From positions 1 to 12,795 of the forward strand of contig JALQUY010000039.1 in the NCBI GenBank assembly GCA_023260615.1: a stretch of 12,795 bases of DNA, given 5' to 3'. The stretch's first letter is position 1. Each line of letters opens with the position of its first letter. The notes under the pieces are model-generated. The model saw nothing but the letters and a program-made list of their open reading frames with translations. It ran no database searches and was not told the origin of the DNA. Below are positions 1-6,493 of the stretch, piece after piece. This stretch comes from Schleiferiaceae bacterium. Its GTDB lineage: Bacteria > Bacteroidota > Bacteroidia > Flavobacteriales > Schleiferiaceae. The translations under genes and the position numbers were made by a program.

Positions 1-528
1 AGCATTGACCACCCCATCAATCCGTTGACCCTGGCCCTCGGAGCCGGTGCCACCTTCGTTGCCCGGAGCATGGACCGCCACCCCGCCCCCCTTCGCGAAG
101 CCCTGACAGCATCCAAACAGCATTCCGGTGCGGCATTGCTTGAAATCTACCAGAACTGCAACGTCTTCCACGACGGTGCCTTTGACGCCTTTACGGACAA
201 GAAGACCCAGAGCGATCACGCCATCTTCCTCCAGCACGGCCAGCCCATCACCTTCGGGGCCGATGGTCAGCGTGCCCTCATCCTAGAAGGGGGTCAACCC
301 GTTGAAGTCTCCCTGACCGATCGCTCCGCGAGTGAGTGTTGGATCCACGACGAAACGGATCCCATGAAGGCCTATGCACTGGCCCGAATGGTTGGCGACA
401 TCCGTCCCTTCGGCATCCTCTACCGCGAAGACCGCCCCACTTTTGAATCCCAAGTCCACGCGGCTGCCCAGGATACGCGCTCTATCGAGGACGTTTTCCG
501 TTTGGGTCGGACGTGGACGGTGGACTGA
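1..528 (+). CDS. korB: 2-oxoacid:ferredoxin oxidoreductase, beta subunit (C-terminal part)
   Basis: The reading frame is open from base 1 and ends at TGA 526-528, so the 5' end lies outside the window; a TTG at 25 is internal, not a start. About 175 residues are visible, roughly the C-terminal half of a protein usually near 330-350 residues. The stretch LGAGATFVARSMDR, followed by LREAL and LEIYQNCNVFHDGAF, is characteristic of the thiamine-diphosphate beta subunit of 2-oxoglutarate/2-oxoacid:ferredoxin oxidoreductase (KorB/OorB). This subunit works with an alpha subunit in oxidative decarboxylation of a 2-oxoacid to its acyl-CoA, with ferredoxin as acceptor. The N-terminal TPP-binding part and the alpha gene, which normally lies upstream, are not visible. 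The exact substrate (2-oxoglutarate or another 2-oxoacid) cannot be fixed from this fragment. The repeat array starts 4 bases after the stop. Confidence 0.88.
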   Translation, partial: SIDHPINPLTLALGAGATFVARSMDRHPAPLREALTASKQHSGAALLEIYQNCNVFHDGAFDAFTDKKTQSDHAIFLQHGQPITFGADGQRALILEGGQPVEVSLTDRSASECWIHDETDPMKAYALARMVGDIRPFGILYREDRPTFESQVHAAAQDTRSIEDVFRLGRTWTVD

Positions 529-532
529 TTCG

Positions 533-564
533 GGGTAAAAGGGTTTAAGGGTTTAAGGGAGAGT
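533..564 (+). repeat. Octamer array A, GGGTTTAA type
   Basis: Four consecutive 8-nt units lie just after the korB stop: gggtaaaa, gggtttaa, gggtttaa, gggagagt. With the preceding G at 532 the segment has four G-runs of at least three separated by 5-nt loops, so it fits the G3N1-7 quadruplex pattern on the + strand. The unit is approximately the reverse complement of the array at 734-813, so the two could also pair as a long imperfect stem. No function is known to me. Confidence 0.7.
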
Positions 565-583
565 GTTCAGAAACTGCGGTACT

Positions 584-647
584 CCAACGCACGAACAAAC
601 GAGCGCACCTACAAACCAACGTTCCAACGTACTAACAAGCCAACGTC
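584..647 (+). repeat. Octamer array B, CCAACGNA type
   Basis: Eight head-to-tail 8-nt units with no gaps: ccaacgca, cgaacaaa, cgagcgca, cctacaaa, ccaacgtt, ccaacgta, ctaacaag, ccaacgtc. The consensus is CCAACGNA; position 1 is C in all eight units and positions 4-5 are mostly AC. Units diverge at several positions but the 8-nt spacing holds throughout. It lies between korB and yebC and ends 17 bases before a TAnnTTTG element. Confidence 0.7.
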
Positions 648-657
648 GCATCCTCCT

Positions 658-679
658 CGTACCCTACATTTGTAGTACG
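658..679. promoter_or_regulatory. Imperfect palindrome containing a TAnnTTTG (-7-like) element
   Basis: CGTAC at 658-662 pairs with GTACG at 675-679, and TACA at 665-668 pairs with TGTA at 671-674, leaving a two-base CC bulge on the left arm and TT at the centre. The bases TACATTTG at 665-672 match the Bacteroidota -7 consensus TAnnTTTG exactly. No good TTG-type -33 element lies about 19 bases upstream; that position is occupied by the end of octamer array B. If used, it would start transcription near 679 and give yebC a leader of about 135 nt containing arrays C and D. This is a candidate only. Confidence 0.35.
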
Positions 680-691
680 TCGAAAGGCCCC

Positions 692-735
692 GGGCAAAGA
701 GGCATCAAAGGCAAGAGGCAAAAGAGCGAAGGGCA
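692..735 (+). repeat. Octamer-like array C, GGCAAAGA type (weak)
   Basis: GGCA recurs at 693, 701, 710, 717 and 732, that is with spacings of 8, 9, 7 and 15 bases, in a purine-rich stretch (ggcaaaga, ggcatcaa, ggcaaga, ggcaaaag). It is less regular than its neighbours but has about the same period. It sits between the palindrome at 658-679 and array D and may be a decayed array of the same kind. Confidence 0.45.
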
Positions 736-813
736 ACCCCTTCAACCCTTTTACCCTTCAACCCTTAACCCCCTCAACCCTTCGACCCTTTAACTTTTTA
801 CCCTTTTACCCTC
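734..813 (+). repeat. Octamer array D, TYAACCCT type, ending at the yebC start
   Basis: Ten uninterrupted 8-nt units run up to one base before the ATG at 815: caacccct, tcaaccct, tttaccct, tcaaccct, taaccccc, tcaaccct, tcgaccct, ttaacttt, ttaccctt, ttaccctc. The consensus is T(C/T)AACCCT, resembling C-strand telomere repeats although it is internal and 8 nt long. The complementary strand carries nine runs of at least three G, most separated by 4-5 nt, which predicts quadruplex potential on the yebC template strand. There is no Shine-Dalgarno sequence, so this pyrimidine-rich array forms the ribosome-landing region of yebC. Confidence 0.75.
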
Positions 814-814
814 C

Positions 815-1543
815 ATGGGACGCGCATTTGAATACCGGAAAGCACGAAAAATGAAACGTTGGTCGTCTATGGCCAAAGTCTTCACACGCATCACCAAAGA
901 CATCATTATGGCCGTGAAAGAAAGCGGCCCCAGTCCCGATGCGAACAGCCGCTTGAAGGCCTTGATGCAGAACGCACGCGATGCGAACATGCCTAAGGAA
1001 AACGTCGAACGCGCCATCAAGCGCGCCTCCAGCAAAGACCAGGCGGACTACAAGGAGATGGTGTACGAGGGCTACGGTCCCCACGGCATTGCGGTCTTGG
1101 TGGAGACGGCGACGGACAATACGACCCGCACGGTGGGCAACGTTCGGTCCTATTTTAATAAGTGCAACGGCAGCTTGGGAACGAGCGGCAGTGTAGAATT
1201 TATGTTCGACCGAAAGTGCTTCTTCAAGATGGCCAAGGGCACCTTGGACTTGGAGGAATTTGAGTTCGAAATGATTGACTTCGGCGTGGAAGAAATCTTC
1301 GAAGAACACGACGAGGAAAAGGGCTTGGACCTCATCATGATTTACGCCCCCTTTGCGGAGTACGGCGCCATCACCAAGGCTTTGGAAGAGAAGGGGATGG
1401 AGATTTTGAATTCGGGCTTTGAGCGCATCCCCATGGATACCAAAACCCTGACGGAAGAGCAGCAGGCCGAGGTCGAAAAACTCATTGAAAAATTGGAGGA
1501 AGACGACGACGTACAGGCCGTCTACCACACGATGGCGGGATGA
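815..1543 (+). CDS. yebC: YebC/PmpR/TACO1 family protein
   Basis: A 242-residue protein, the normal length for this family. It begins MGRAFEYRKARKMKRW, the start typical of Bacteroidota members, which supports ATG 815 over the internal ATGs at 851 and 869. The N-terminal helical domain (about residues 25-80, with MAKVFTRITKDIIMAVKE and MPKENVERAIKRAS) is followed by the two mixed alpha/beta domains (YEGYGPHGIAVLVE, then the acidic region after residue 140) and the family-like ending DDVQAVYHTM. The family was first annotated as DNA-binding transcriptional regulators; bacterial and mitochondrial (TACO1) members are also reported to act in translation, including at proline-rich stretches. Which role applies here cannot be read from the sequence. 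The stop overlaps the next gene's start (ATGA at 1540-1543), so the two are probably translationally coupled. No Shine-Dalgarno sequence precedes the start. Confidence 0.92.
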   Translation: MGRAFEYRKARKMKRWSSMAKVFTRITKDIIMAVKESGPSPDANSRLKALMQNARDANMPKENVERAIKRASSKDQADYKEMVYEGYGPHGIAVLVETATDNTTRTVGNVRSYFNKCNGSLGTSGSVEFMFDRKCFFKMAKGTLDLEEFEFEMIDFGVEEIFEEHDEEKGLDLIMIYAPFAEYGAITKALEEKGMEILNSGFERIPMDTKTLTEEQQAEVEKLIEKLEEDDDVQAVYHTMAG

Positions 1544-4524
1544 GGATTTTAGGTGCACTCTTCGGACTGATTTTGGCCTTCTCCCTACAGGGCCAAGAAG
1601 CGACGGTAGCTGCACCTGAAAAACGCCCTCTTTCGCATGCGGACTACGACCGCTGGGAAAGCCTAAAATCCTATGACATGGATGGCATGGGCGATTTGGC
1701 CTATGCGATCGTAGCGCCCCAAGAAGGCGATGGCTATCTGACGGTGTACCAGTTGGCTTCGGGCGAAGAAATTGCGCGCATTCCCCGTGTTTCCCGGGCC
1801 GAATGGCTTCCTAACACGGGCATGCTCCTCGTTAAGCAGGACCCCGCCGAGGCGGAACTGCGCCGCCTCAAGCTGAAAAAAACGAAGAAGGACGACCTTC
1901 CCGCCTCACAGGCCTACTTGCTCTACTTTGAACCCGGTGCTGCAACAGGCATTGCGCGGACGGATAGCCTAGGCGCCATTACACGTTGGGGCATTCAAGG
2001 GGGCTACGACGAAAATGAAATCGTCATGGACGAACTTATTTTGGAACGTCCCGCCAAAGACAAGGAAAAGCCTCATGCCGATTTCTTGACGGTGTGGATG
2101 GACTACGAAGAGTTGGTCAACGAAGAGACGGGAGAGGCTAGCTGGAAATTTTATCCGCCGGTGGTGGATACACTCATGGCCTTCGACCGCGTGCTCGACT
2201 GGGGCTTCCCCAAAGAGGAACAAACCCTCTATGCCACCTGGTACGTCATCACGGAGCACAAGGACAGCAAGTTGGCCGAGTTGCACTGGGACCGCCCCGA
2301 GGTCGCTGAAACCGCGGTGGAGTTCTCCAACGTCACCTTTGCGTTCAACGGCATCATCTACCAGAAAAAAGACCGAAAAGACCAAACCTATCCCTCGCTG
2401 TGGTACCGGGATGTGCATCCCGAGCGCCGCACGCCCGTGCTCATTGCGGAGTTCAACAGTCCAGGGATGCCGCCGGGCTATGGGCCGTTTGCAGGGGGTA
2501 GAACGCACACCTACCACGCGAATAGCACCACAGGGTTGGCGGACTATTCCTACCCCTTCCAAATCACCCAGACGGTAAAGGCTCCGGAGTGGAACGATTC
2601 GACCACCTTGCCGGAAGAGCGGGCTAAGTTGGACGTTTGGACCTACCACGACGCCCAAATCCAACCCTTGCAAGCCAAGCGGAAACGAGACTTGGAAAAC
2701 CCCAGTCTTTGGATGGCCTGGAGCCCGAACGAAGGGCTGCGCACCCTAACGACGCCGGCCTACCCGGAAGCCAATCTGCCTTCGCACAGTACGGGGGGCT
2801 TGGCGGTTCGCTATTCGCAAGAAGCCTACGAATCCCAGTACAGTTGGGACGTTCAGCTCCCCTACGACGTGGAGGTGGTGCATGTCGCAACCGGCCTGAC
2901 GGTTCCCGTCGGCACAAAAATGACCCTAGCGGGTGCCCCTCAGCTAAGTCCAAAGGGCGATGCCTTGACCTACTACGACCTGGTGAAGCGTGTCTGGTTC
3001 ATGCAGCAGATTTTTGTAACGCTAGCGGATACGCTACCCGGGGTGGTGGGCTTGACCCTCGGCGAGCCCGTCCAGATTCCCGTTCCGCATCCCGTCTACG
3101 ATGAGGAGCACGACAGCCCTGCCCATCCCTATCCATATGGGGCGCCCGGATGGACCCGAACGGGCTATTTCGTCGTGTACGACGCTTTTGACATTTGGGG
3201 CTATTCGCCCAGTGGAGAACTTCGGCAGCTGACGGAATACGGCCGAAAATCCCAAACGCGCATGCGGGTCGTTTCGCCCGAATACGCCTCCTCCCCCTAC
3301 GTGGATGGCCGGGATGAAAGCCTGGTGGTGCGCCTTTTTCACGAGCCCACCAAGAAGACCGGACTGCAGGTGCTGCGCTTCAAAGAGATGTTTAACGCGT
3401 ACACGGCTACCTCTGAGGCCGGTCCCCATGGATTGCGCGGTACCATGGGCATTATGGGCCGAAATGTCATGGTCGAACCCGTTACCTCCGGCGACTTTTC
3501 CGAGTCGGGCTACCGCTATTCCCGTTGGGGAACCAAGCTCCTCTTCACGCGCGAAACCGTGGCCACTTCGCCCAACCTGTACGTCTACAATTTTGGCAAG
3601 GAAAAGGGTTCCTCCAAGGACTTTGACGTGAAGCAACTCACGGATGTCAATCCGCAGCAGGATTCGTTTGTATGGCCGGAAGTGCAGCTCATCTCCTACA
3701 AGGCCTTGGGTCGTGACCTACAAGGCTTGCTCTATACCCCCGAGGGGGCATCCGGGAAGGCGAGTTTGCCCGTGGTGGTGTATTTCTACGAGACGTATTC
3801 GGACCAATTGCACGACTACAAAACGCCCGCCCCATCGGCATCCACCGTGAATGTATCCTGGTTCTGCAGCAACGGCTACGCGGTCTTCATTCCGGACATT
3901 ATCTACCGCGAAGGGCATCCTGGCAAGAGCGCGCTGGTGTGCATTGACAAAGGGGTGGACGCGGCGCTGAAGGCAGACGATCGCTTGGACGAATCGCGCA
4001 TGGGCCTGCAAGGGCAGAGTTGGGGCGGTTACCAAACGGCCTACCTGGTGACCCAAACGGACCGCTACATCTGCGGCATGGCAGGAGCGCCGGTGAGCAA
4101 TATGTTTTCGGCCTATGGCGGTATTCGCTACGGCAGCGGTATGTCCCGCCAGTTCCAATACGAAAAGACGCAATCACGCATCGGTGCTACGCCTTGGGAA
4201 AAGGAAAAGCTCTACCGCGAAAATTCTCCCGTCTTCTTCGCGGATCAGGTGAACACCCCTTTGCTCATCATGCACAACGACAACGATGGCGCAGTGCCCT
4301 ACACGCAAGGCATTGAGTACTTCATGGCCTTGAAGCGTTTGAATAAGCCGGTTTGGATGCTGGTGTACAACGACGAGGAGCACAATTTGATGCGCCGAGC
4401 GAACCGAAAAGACCTCTCCCAGCGCATGGGCGAATTCTTTGACCACTACCTCAAAGGCGCCCCGCAGCCCGACTGGATGGCCCAAGGCCGCCCCATCACG
4501 GAAAAGCCCGTCAACGGGAAATAA
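1540..4524 (+). CDS. Secreted S9 family (prolyl oligopeptidase-type) serine peptidase
   Basis: A 994-residue protein with an N-terminal signal peptide (MRILGALFGLILAFSLQGQE), so it is exported to the periplasm or outside. Residues of about 60-700 have the diffuse beta-strand character of an S9 beta-propeller. The alpha/beta-hydrolase catalytic domain follows at about 710-980. The nucleophile motif GQSWGGY puts the catalytic serine at residue 827; Asp916 in DNDGAVP and His948 in EEHNL complete the triad in the S9 order Ser-Asp-His. The family cleaves peptides or amino acids from short polypeptides. The length suits the large Bacteroidota S9 proteins often annotated simply as prolyl oligopeptidase family; the exact specificity is not clear. 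The start ATG overlaps the yebC stop by ATGA, suggesting co-translation. A gap of 93 bases separates it from the next gene. Confidence 0.88.
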   Translation: MRILGALFGLILAFSLQGQEATVAAPEKRPLSHADYDRWESLKSYDMDGMGDLAYAIVAPQEGDGYLTVYQLASGEEIARIPRVSRAEWLPNTGMLLVKQDPAEAELRRLKLKKTKKDDLPASQAYLLYFEPGAATGIARTDSLGAITRWGIQGGYDENEIVMDELILERPAKDKEKPHADFLTVWMDYEELVNEETGEASWKFYPPVVDTLMAFDRVLDWGFPKEEQTLYATWYVITEHKDSKLAELHWDRPEVAETAVEFSNVTFAFNGIIYQKKDRKDQTYPSLWYRDVHPERRTPVLIAEFNSPGMPPGYGPFAGGRTHTYHANSTTGLADYSYPFQITQTVKAPEWNDSTTLPEERAKLDVWTYHDAQIQPLQAKRKRDLENPSLWMAWSPNEGLRTLTTPAYPEANLPSHSTGGLAVRYSQEAYESQYSWDVQLPYDVEVVHVATGLTVPVGTKMTLAGAPQLSPKGDALTYYDLVKRVWFMQQIFVTLADTLPGVVGLTLGEPVQIPVPHPVYDEEHDSPAHPYPYGAPGWTRTGYFVVYDAFDIWGYSPSGELRQLTEYGRKSQTRMRVVSPEYASSPYVDGRDESLVVRLFHEPTKKTGLQVLRFKEMFNAYTATSEAGPHGLRGTMGIMGRNVMVEPVTSGDFSESGYRYSRWGTKLLFTRETVATSPNLYVYNFGKEKGSSKDFDVKQLTDVNPQQDSFVWPEVQLISYKALGRDLQGLLYTPEGASGKASLPVVVYFYETYSDQLHDYKTPAPSASTVNVSWFCSNGYAVFIPDIIYREGHPGKSALVCIDKGVDAALKADDRLDESRMGLQGQSWGGYQTAYLVTQTDRYICGMAGAPVSNMFSAYGGIRYGSGMSRQFQYEKTQSRIGATPWEKEKLYRENSPVFFADQVNTPLLIMHNDNDGAVPYTQGIEYFMALKRLNKPVWMLVYNDEEHNLMRRANRKDLSQRMGEFFDHYLKGAPQPDWMAQGRPITEKPVNGK

Positions 4525-4617
4525 CCCTGTGTGCGTTGAGTCGCATGCGGTCGTGACCTCCGTCACATTTTAAATAGAATCGGCCTCAGAACTTTGCTCC
4601 ACTAAAAAATTGAAATC

Positions 4618-4896
4618 ATGACCATCAACGAAGCAATCAACCACCCCAACGCTACCATCGTAGACGTTCGTTCTGAAGGCGAATTTGCCGGCGGCAATGT
4701 TCCCGGATCGATCAACATTCCTTTGCATACGGTGCCCGATCACGTGGAGGACTTTAAGACCATGTCGCAACCTGTGGTGCTTTGCTGTATGTCCGGCAAC
4801 CGTTCGGGCCAAGCGTTGATGTTCTTACAAGCGCAGGGCGTTGAAGGTCTCTACAACGGCGGCGGATACGGCGAGGTTTTGATTCACAAACTGTAA
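4618..4896 (+). CDS. Single-domain rhodanese-like protein
   Basis: A 92-residue protein consisting of one rhodanese domain with no signal peptide, so probably cytoplasmic. It has the VDVRSEGEFAGGNVPGSINIP core and the active-site loop CMSGNRS, with the persulfide-forming cysteine at residue 57. Rhodaneses carry sulfane sulfur on this cysteine and pass it to thiols or cyanide; the physiological acceptor is unknown here. The ATG is preceded by an A-rich stretch (actaaaaaattgaaatc), common before Bacteroidota genes, and no Shine-Dalgarno sequence. It lies 2 bases upstream of a second rhodanese gene and about 730 bases upstream of a thioredoxin gene, all in one direction, which suggests an operon for sulfur or thiol handling. 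Confidence 0.88.
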   Translation: MTINEAINHPNATIVDVRSEGEFAGGNVPGSINIPLHTVPDHVEDFKTMSQPVVLCCMSGNRSGQALMFLQAQGVEGLYNGGGYGEVLIHKL

Positions 4897-4898
4897 TC

Positions 4899-5615
4899 AT
4901 GGGATTCTTTGCGAAACTCTTTGGCCCCAAACAAGACCCGAAAGAGTGGGTCGCTCGAGGTGCCAAAATCGTGGACGTTCGTACCCCCGGGGAGTTCGCC
5001 AGCGGCCACCCCGCCAAGGCCATCAACATTCCCTTGAACAGCATTGCTACCTTGCCCAAGAAAATTAAGGACACGAATACCGAAATCGTGCTCTGCTGCG
5101 CCAGCGGCATGCGCGCCTCGGCAGCCAAACAAAACCTCGAAAAAATGGGATATACCAACGTGATCAACGCCGGCTCCTGGACCAAATTGCGCAGCCTCGT
5201 GGGCGCCGCCATCTTGGGTCTGACTTTCACGACAACCACGGCATGCGGCCAAGCGACGGAATCTGCTCCGGTTGCCTCAGAGGCCCCCGCCGCTCAGGTG
5301 GAAAACCTGGATGTAGCCAGCTTCAAAACTGCGCATGTGGGACATGTGCTGGTGGACGTTCGGACCGATGCGGAGGTTGCCGAAGGTATGATTGAAGGCG
5401 CCGCACATGTGGACTTCTACAGCGCGGACTTCGCGGCCCAAATGGAAGCCGCTTACGGCGAAGACAAGGACCAAGCCATCTACCTCTACTGCCGCTCCGG
5501 TGGCCGCAGCGGCAAGGCCTTGAACCAGCTGAAGCAAGCCGGTTTTACCAACGTGCACCACTTGGTAGGAGGCTTTATGGCTTGGAGTGCAAGTGAGCCT
5601 TTTGTCAAGCCCTAA
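4899..5615 (+). CDS. Double rhodanese protein with an internal membrane/lipoprotein segment
   Basis: A 238-residue protein with two rhodanese domains of different types. Domain 1 (residues about 10-95) has VDVRTPGEFASGHPAKAINIP and the loop CASGMRAS with active cysteine 67. Domain 2 (about 125-235) has VDVRTDAEVAEG and CRSGGRSG with active cysteine 198. Between them, residues 97-116 (LRSLVGAAILGLTFTTTTAC) look exactly like a lipoprotein signal peptide ending in a lipobox-like TTAC at Cys116, followed by a low-complexity Ala/Pro/Glu linker. Read as one chain, this is a transmembrane helix with basic residues on its N side, placing domain 1 in the cytoplasm and domain 2 in the periplasm. Alternatively, the in-frame TTG at 5187-5189 could start a separate rhodanese lipoprotein. 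It begins 2 bases after the previous rhodanese gene and ends 13 bases before the thioredoxin gene. Confidence 0.82.
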   Translation: MGFFAKLFGPKQDPKEWVARGAKIVDVRTPGEFASGHPAKAINIPLNSIATLPKKIKDTNTEIVLCCASGMRASAAKQNLEKMGYTNVINAGSWTKLRSLVGAAILGLTFTTTTACGQATESAPVASEAPAAQVENLDVASFKTAHVGHVLVDVRTDAEVAEGMIEGAAHVDFYSADFAAQMEAAYGEDKDQAIYLYCRSGGRSGKALNQLKQAGFTNVHHLVGGFMAWSASEPFVKP

Positions 5616-5628
5616 TTGCGCGTAACCC

Positions 5629-5940
5629 ATGGCGGAAATTGCCAAGTTTAAAGACCTCGTCACGGGCGATCAGCCCGTGCTCGTGGACTTTTTCGCCACC
5701 TGGTGTGGCCCTTGCAAGGCGCTGGCTCCCATCTTGGTCGACGTAGCAAAAACTTTGGATGGGGAGGTGCGTGTGGTTAAAATCGATGTGGACCGGAATC
5801 CAGCCATTTCTCAAGCCTACCAAGTACAAGGGGTGCCTACACTCGCCCTCTTCAAGGACGGTAAAATTCTATGGCGTCAATCGGGAGTGCTTCCGGCGCA
5901 AGCCATCGTGCAGCAGGTGAAAACTCACTTGCCGGGCTGA
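5629..5940 (+). CDS. Thioredoxin
   Basis: A 103-residue single-domain thioredoxin of normal length. The active site WCGPC gives redox cysteines 26 and 29, and the conserved cis-proline is Pro70 in GVPT. The buried Asp20 in VDFFATWC is also conserved. There is no signal peptide, so it acts in the cytoplasm as a dithiol-disulfide reductase. The position 13 bases after two rhodanese genes suggests it may reduce persulfides or disulfides formed by them; that is inference from context. Because genomes often have several thioredoxins, I do not assign a symbol. Its last 16 bases overlap the 3' end of the gene on the opposite strand. Confidence 0.93.
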   Translation: MAEIAKFKDLVTGDQPVLVDFFATWCGPCKALAPILVDVAKTLDGEVRVVKIDVDRNPAISQAYQVQGVPTLALFKDGKILWRQSGVLPAQAIVQQVKTHLPG

Positions 5941-6371
5941 ACGTTTGGTGCCCGCACCACAAAGGCCTGCGGAAAGGAAACCCTCCAGCGCTTGAGATCG
6001 TGCTCGGCGGCCAAGCGAATAGGGTAGAGGCCTACGGAAACTTTAAAATTTGGCTCGTCAAAGTGCAGTAAAACAGCTGCTGAGCCCAACGAATCTTGGA
6101 GGCGCCCATACCATTGGGTGGCCTCCATTCTTTTTCCGGAGAACACTTGAATCGTGTAACGTTCCATATCGGTCGAGCGCCCTTGCGAAACGCCGGCGGC
6201 AATCATGCGACGTTCTTGGCTCCAAGCAGAGTCCAATGCAACCCCAGAAGCAATCACCACGCTGTCATGAGAGCTATCCATGCTGAAGGATGGCCTGATT
6301 TGGGAGGTGTTTACCTGAAAGGCCCAAAGAGGTAGAGCAGCCAGGGCACAGAAAATCATGCGTTTAACCAT
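5925..6371 (-). CDS. Exported SPOR-domain protein
   Basis: A 148-residue protein if translated from the ATG at 6369-6371; an upstream in-frame ATG at 6387-6389 would add six residues. The chosen start gives a conventional signal peptide (MVKRMIFCALAALPLWAF). The C-terminal half matches the SPOR pattern: RYTIQVFSG near the start of the domain, then FKVSVGLYPIRLAAEHDL and a closing FPQAFVV. SPOR domains bind denuded glycan strands of peptidoglycan, often at division sites, so a periplasmic cell-wall role is likely but no specific partner can be named. It is convergent with the thioredoxin gene and overlaps it by 16 bases. It diverges from actA across a gap of about 120 bases that is AT-rich next to this gene. 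The direction, signal peptide and domain match make it a real gene, not an antisense shadow. Confidence 0.82.
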   Translation of the reverse strand: MVKRMIFCALAALPLWAFQVNTSQIRPSFSMDSSHDSVVIASGVALDSAWSQERRMIAAGVSQGRSTDMERYTIQVFSGKRMEATQWYGRLQDSLGSAAVLLHFDEPNFKVSVGLYPIRLAAEHDLKRWRVSFPQAFVVRAPNVQPGK

Positions 6372-6474
6372 GAGTACAAAGGTGAACAAAAGATGGGCCG
6401 AAATCCTTATTTAGAAACATTTTAAATTAGAAATAACTCTATTGATTTCCTTAATGCCCGCAACGGCTGTGTTG

Positions 6475-6482
6475 TATTTTTG
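6475..6482 (+). promoter_or_regulatory. Putative -7 element (TATTTTTG) of the actABC operon
   Basis: TATTTTTG matches the Bacteroidota housekeeping -7 consensus TAnnTTTG exactly. A TTG lies at 6442-6444 but is 30 bases upstream, longer than the usual spacing of about 19-20; only a poor TTAATG lies at 6451-6456. Transcription would begin near 6489, leaving about 5 bases before ATG 6494 and about 14 before ATG 6503. The surrounding divergent gap is AT-rich at 6408-6450 and holds no other gene. Confidence 0.5.
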
Positions 6483-6493
6483 CACTGCCTTAA

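Noticed and set aside
563..793. Open frame of 76 codons in the korB-yebC gap
   Set aside because: Its sequence is the translation of the octamer arrays (repetitive QPLQPFYPSTLNPLNPSTL). It has no family resemblance or start signal; the absence of stops follows from the repeat words.
533..813. CRISPR array or telomere
   Set aside because: The units are contiguous 8-mers without spacers, so this is not CRISPR. The CCCTTAA-like words resemble telomere repeats but the array is internal, degenerate and flanked by ordinary genes.
806..1615. Antisense open frame of 269 codons opposite yebC
   Set aside because: It lies wholly opposite yebC and the peptidase start; its composition reflects the reverse complement of the acidic YebC codons, with no domain match.
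4553..4575. Terminator after the S9 peptidase gene (GTGAC-CTCC-GTCAC then ATTTT)
   Set aside because: The stem is only 5 bp and the T-run is short; too weak to call as a terminator.
4590..4600. Promoter of the rhodanese cassette (GAACTTTG near 4592-4599)
   Set aside because: It misses the first T of TAnnTTTG and no TTG-type -33 element is properly spaced upstream.
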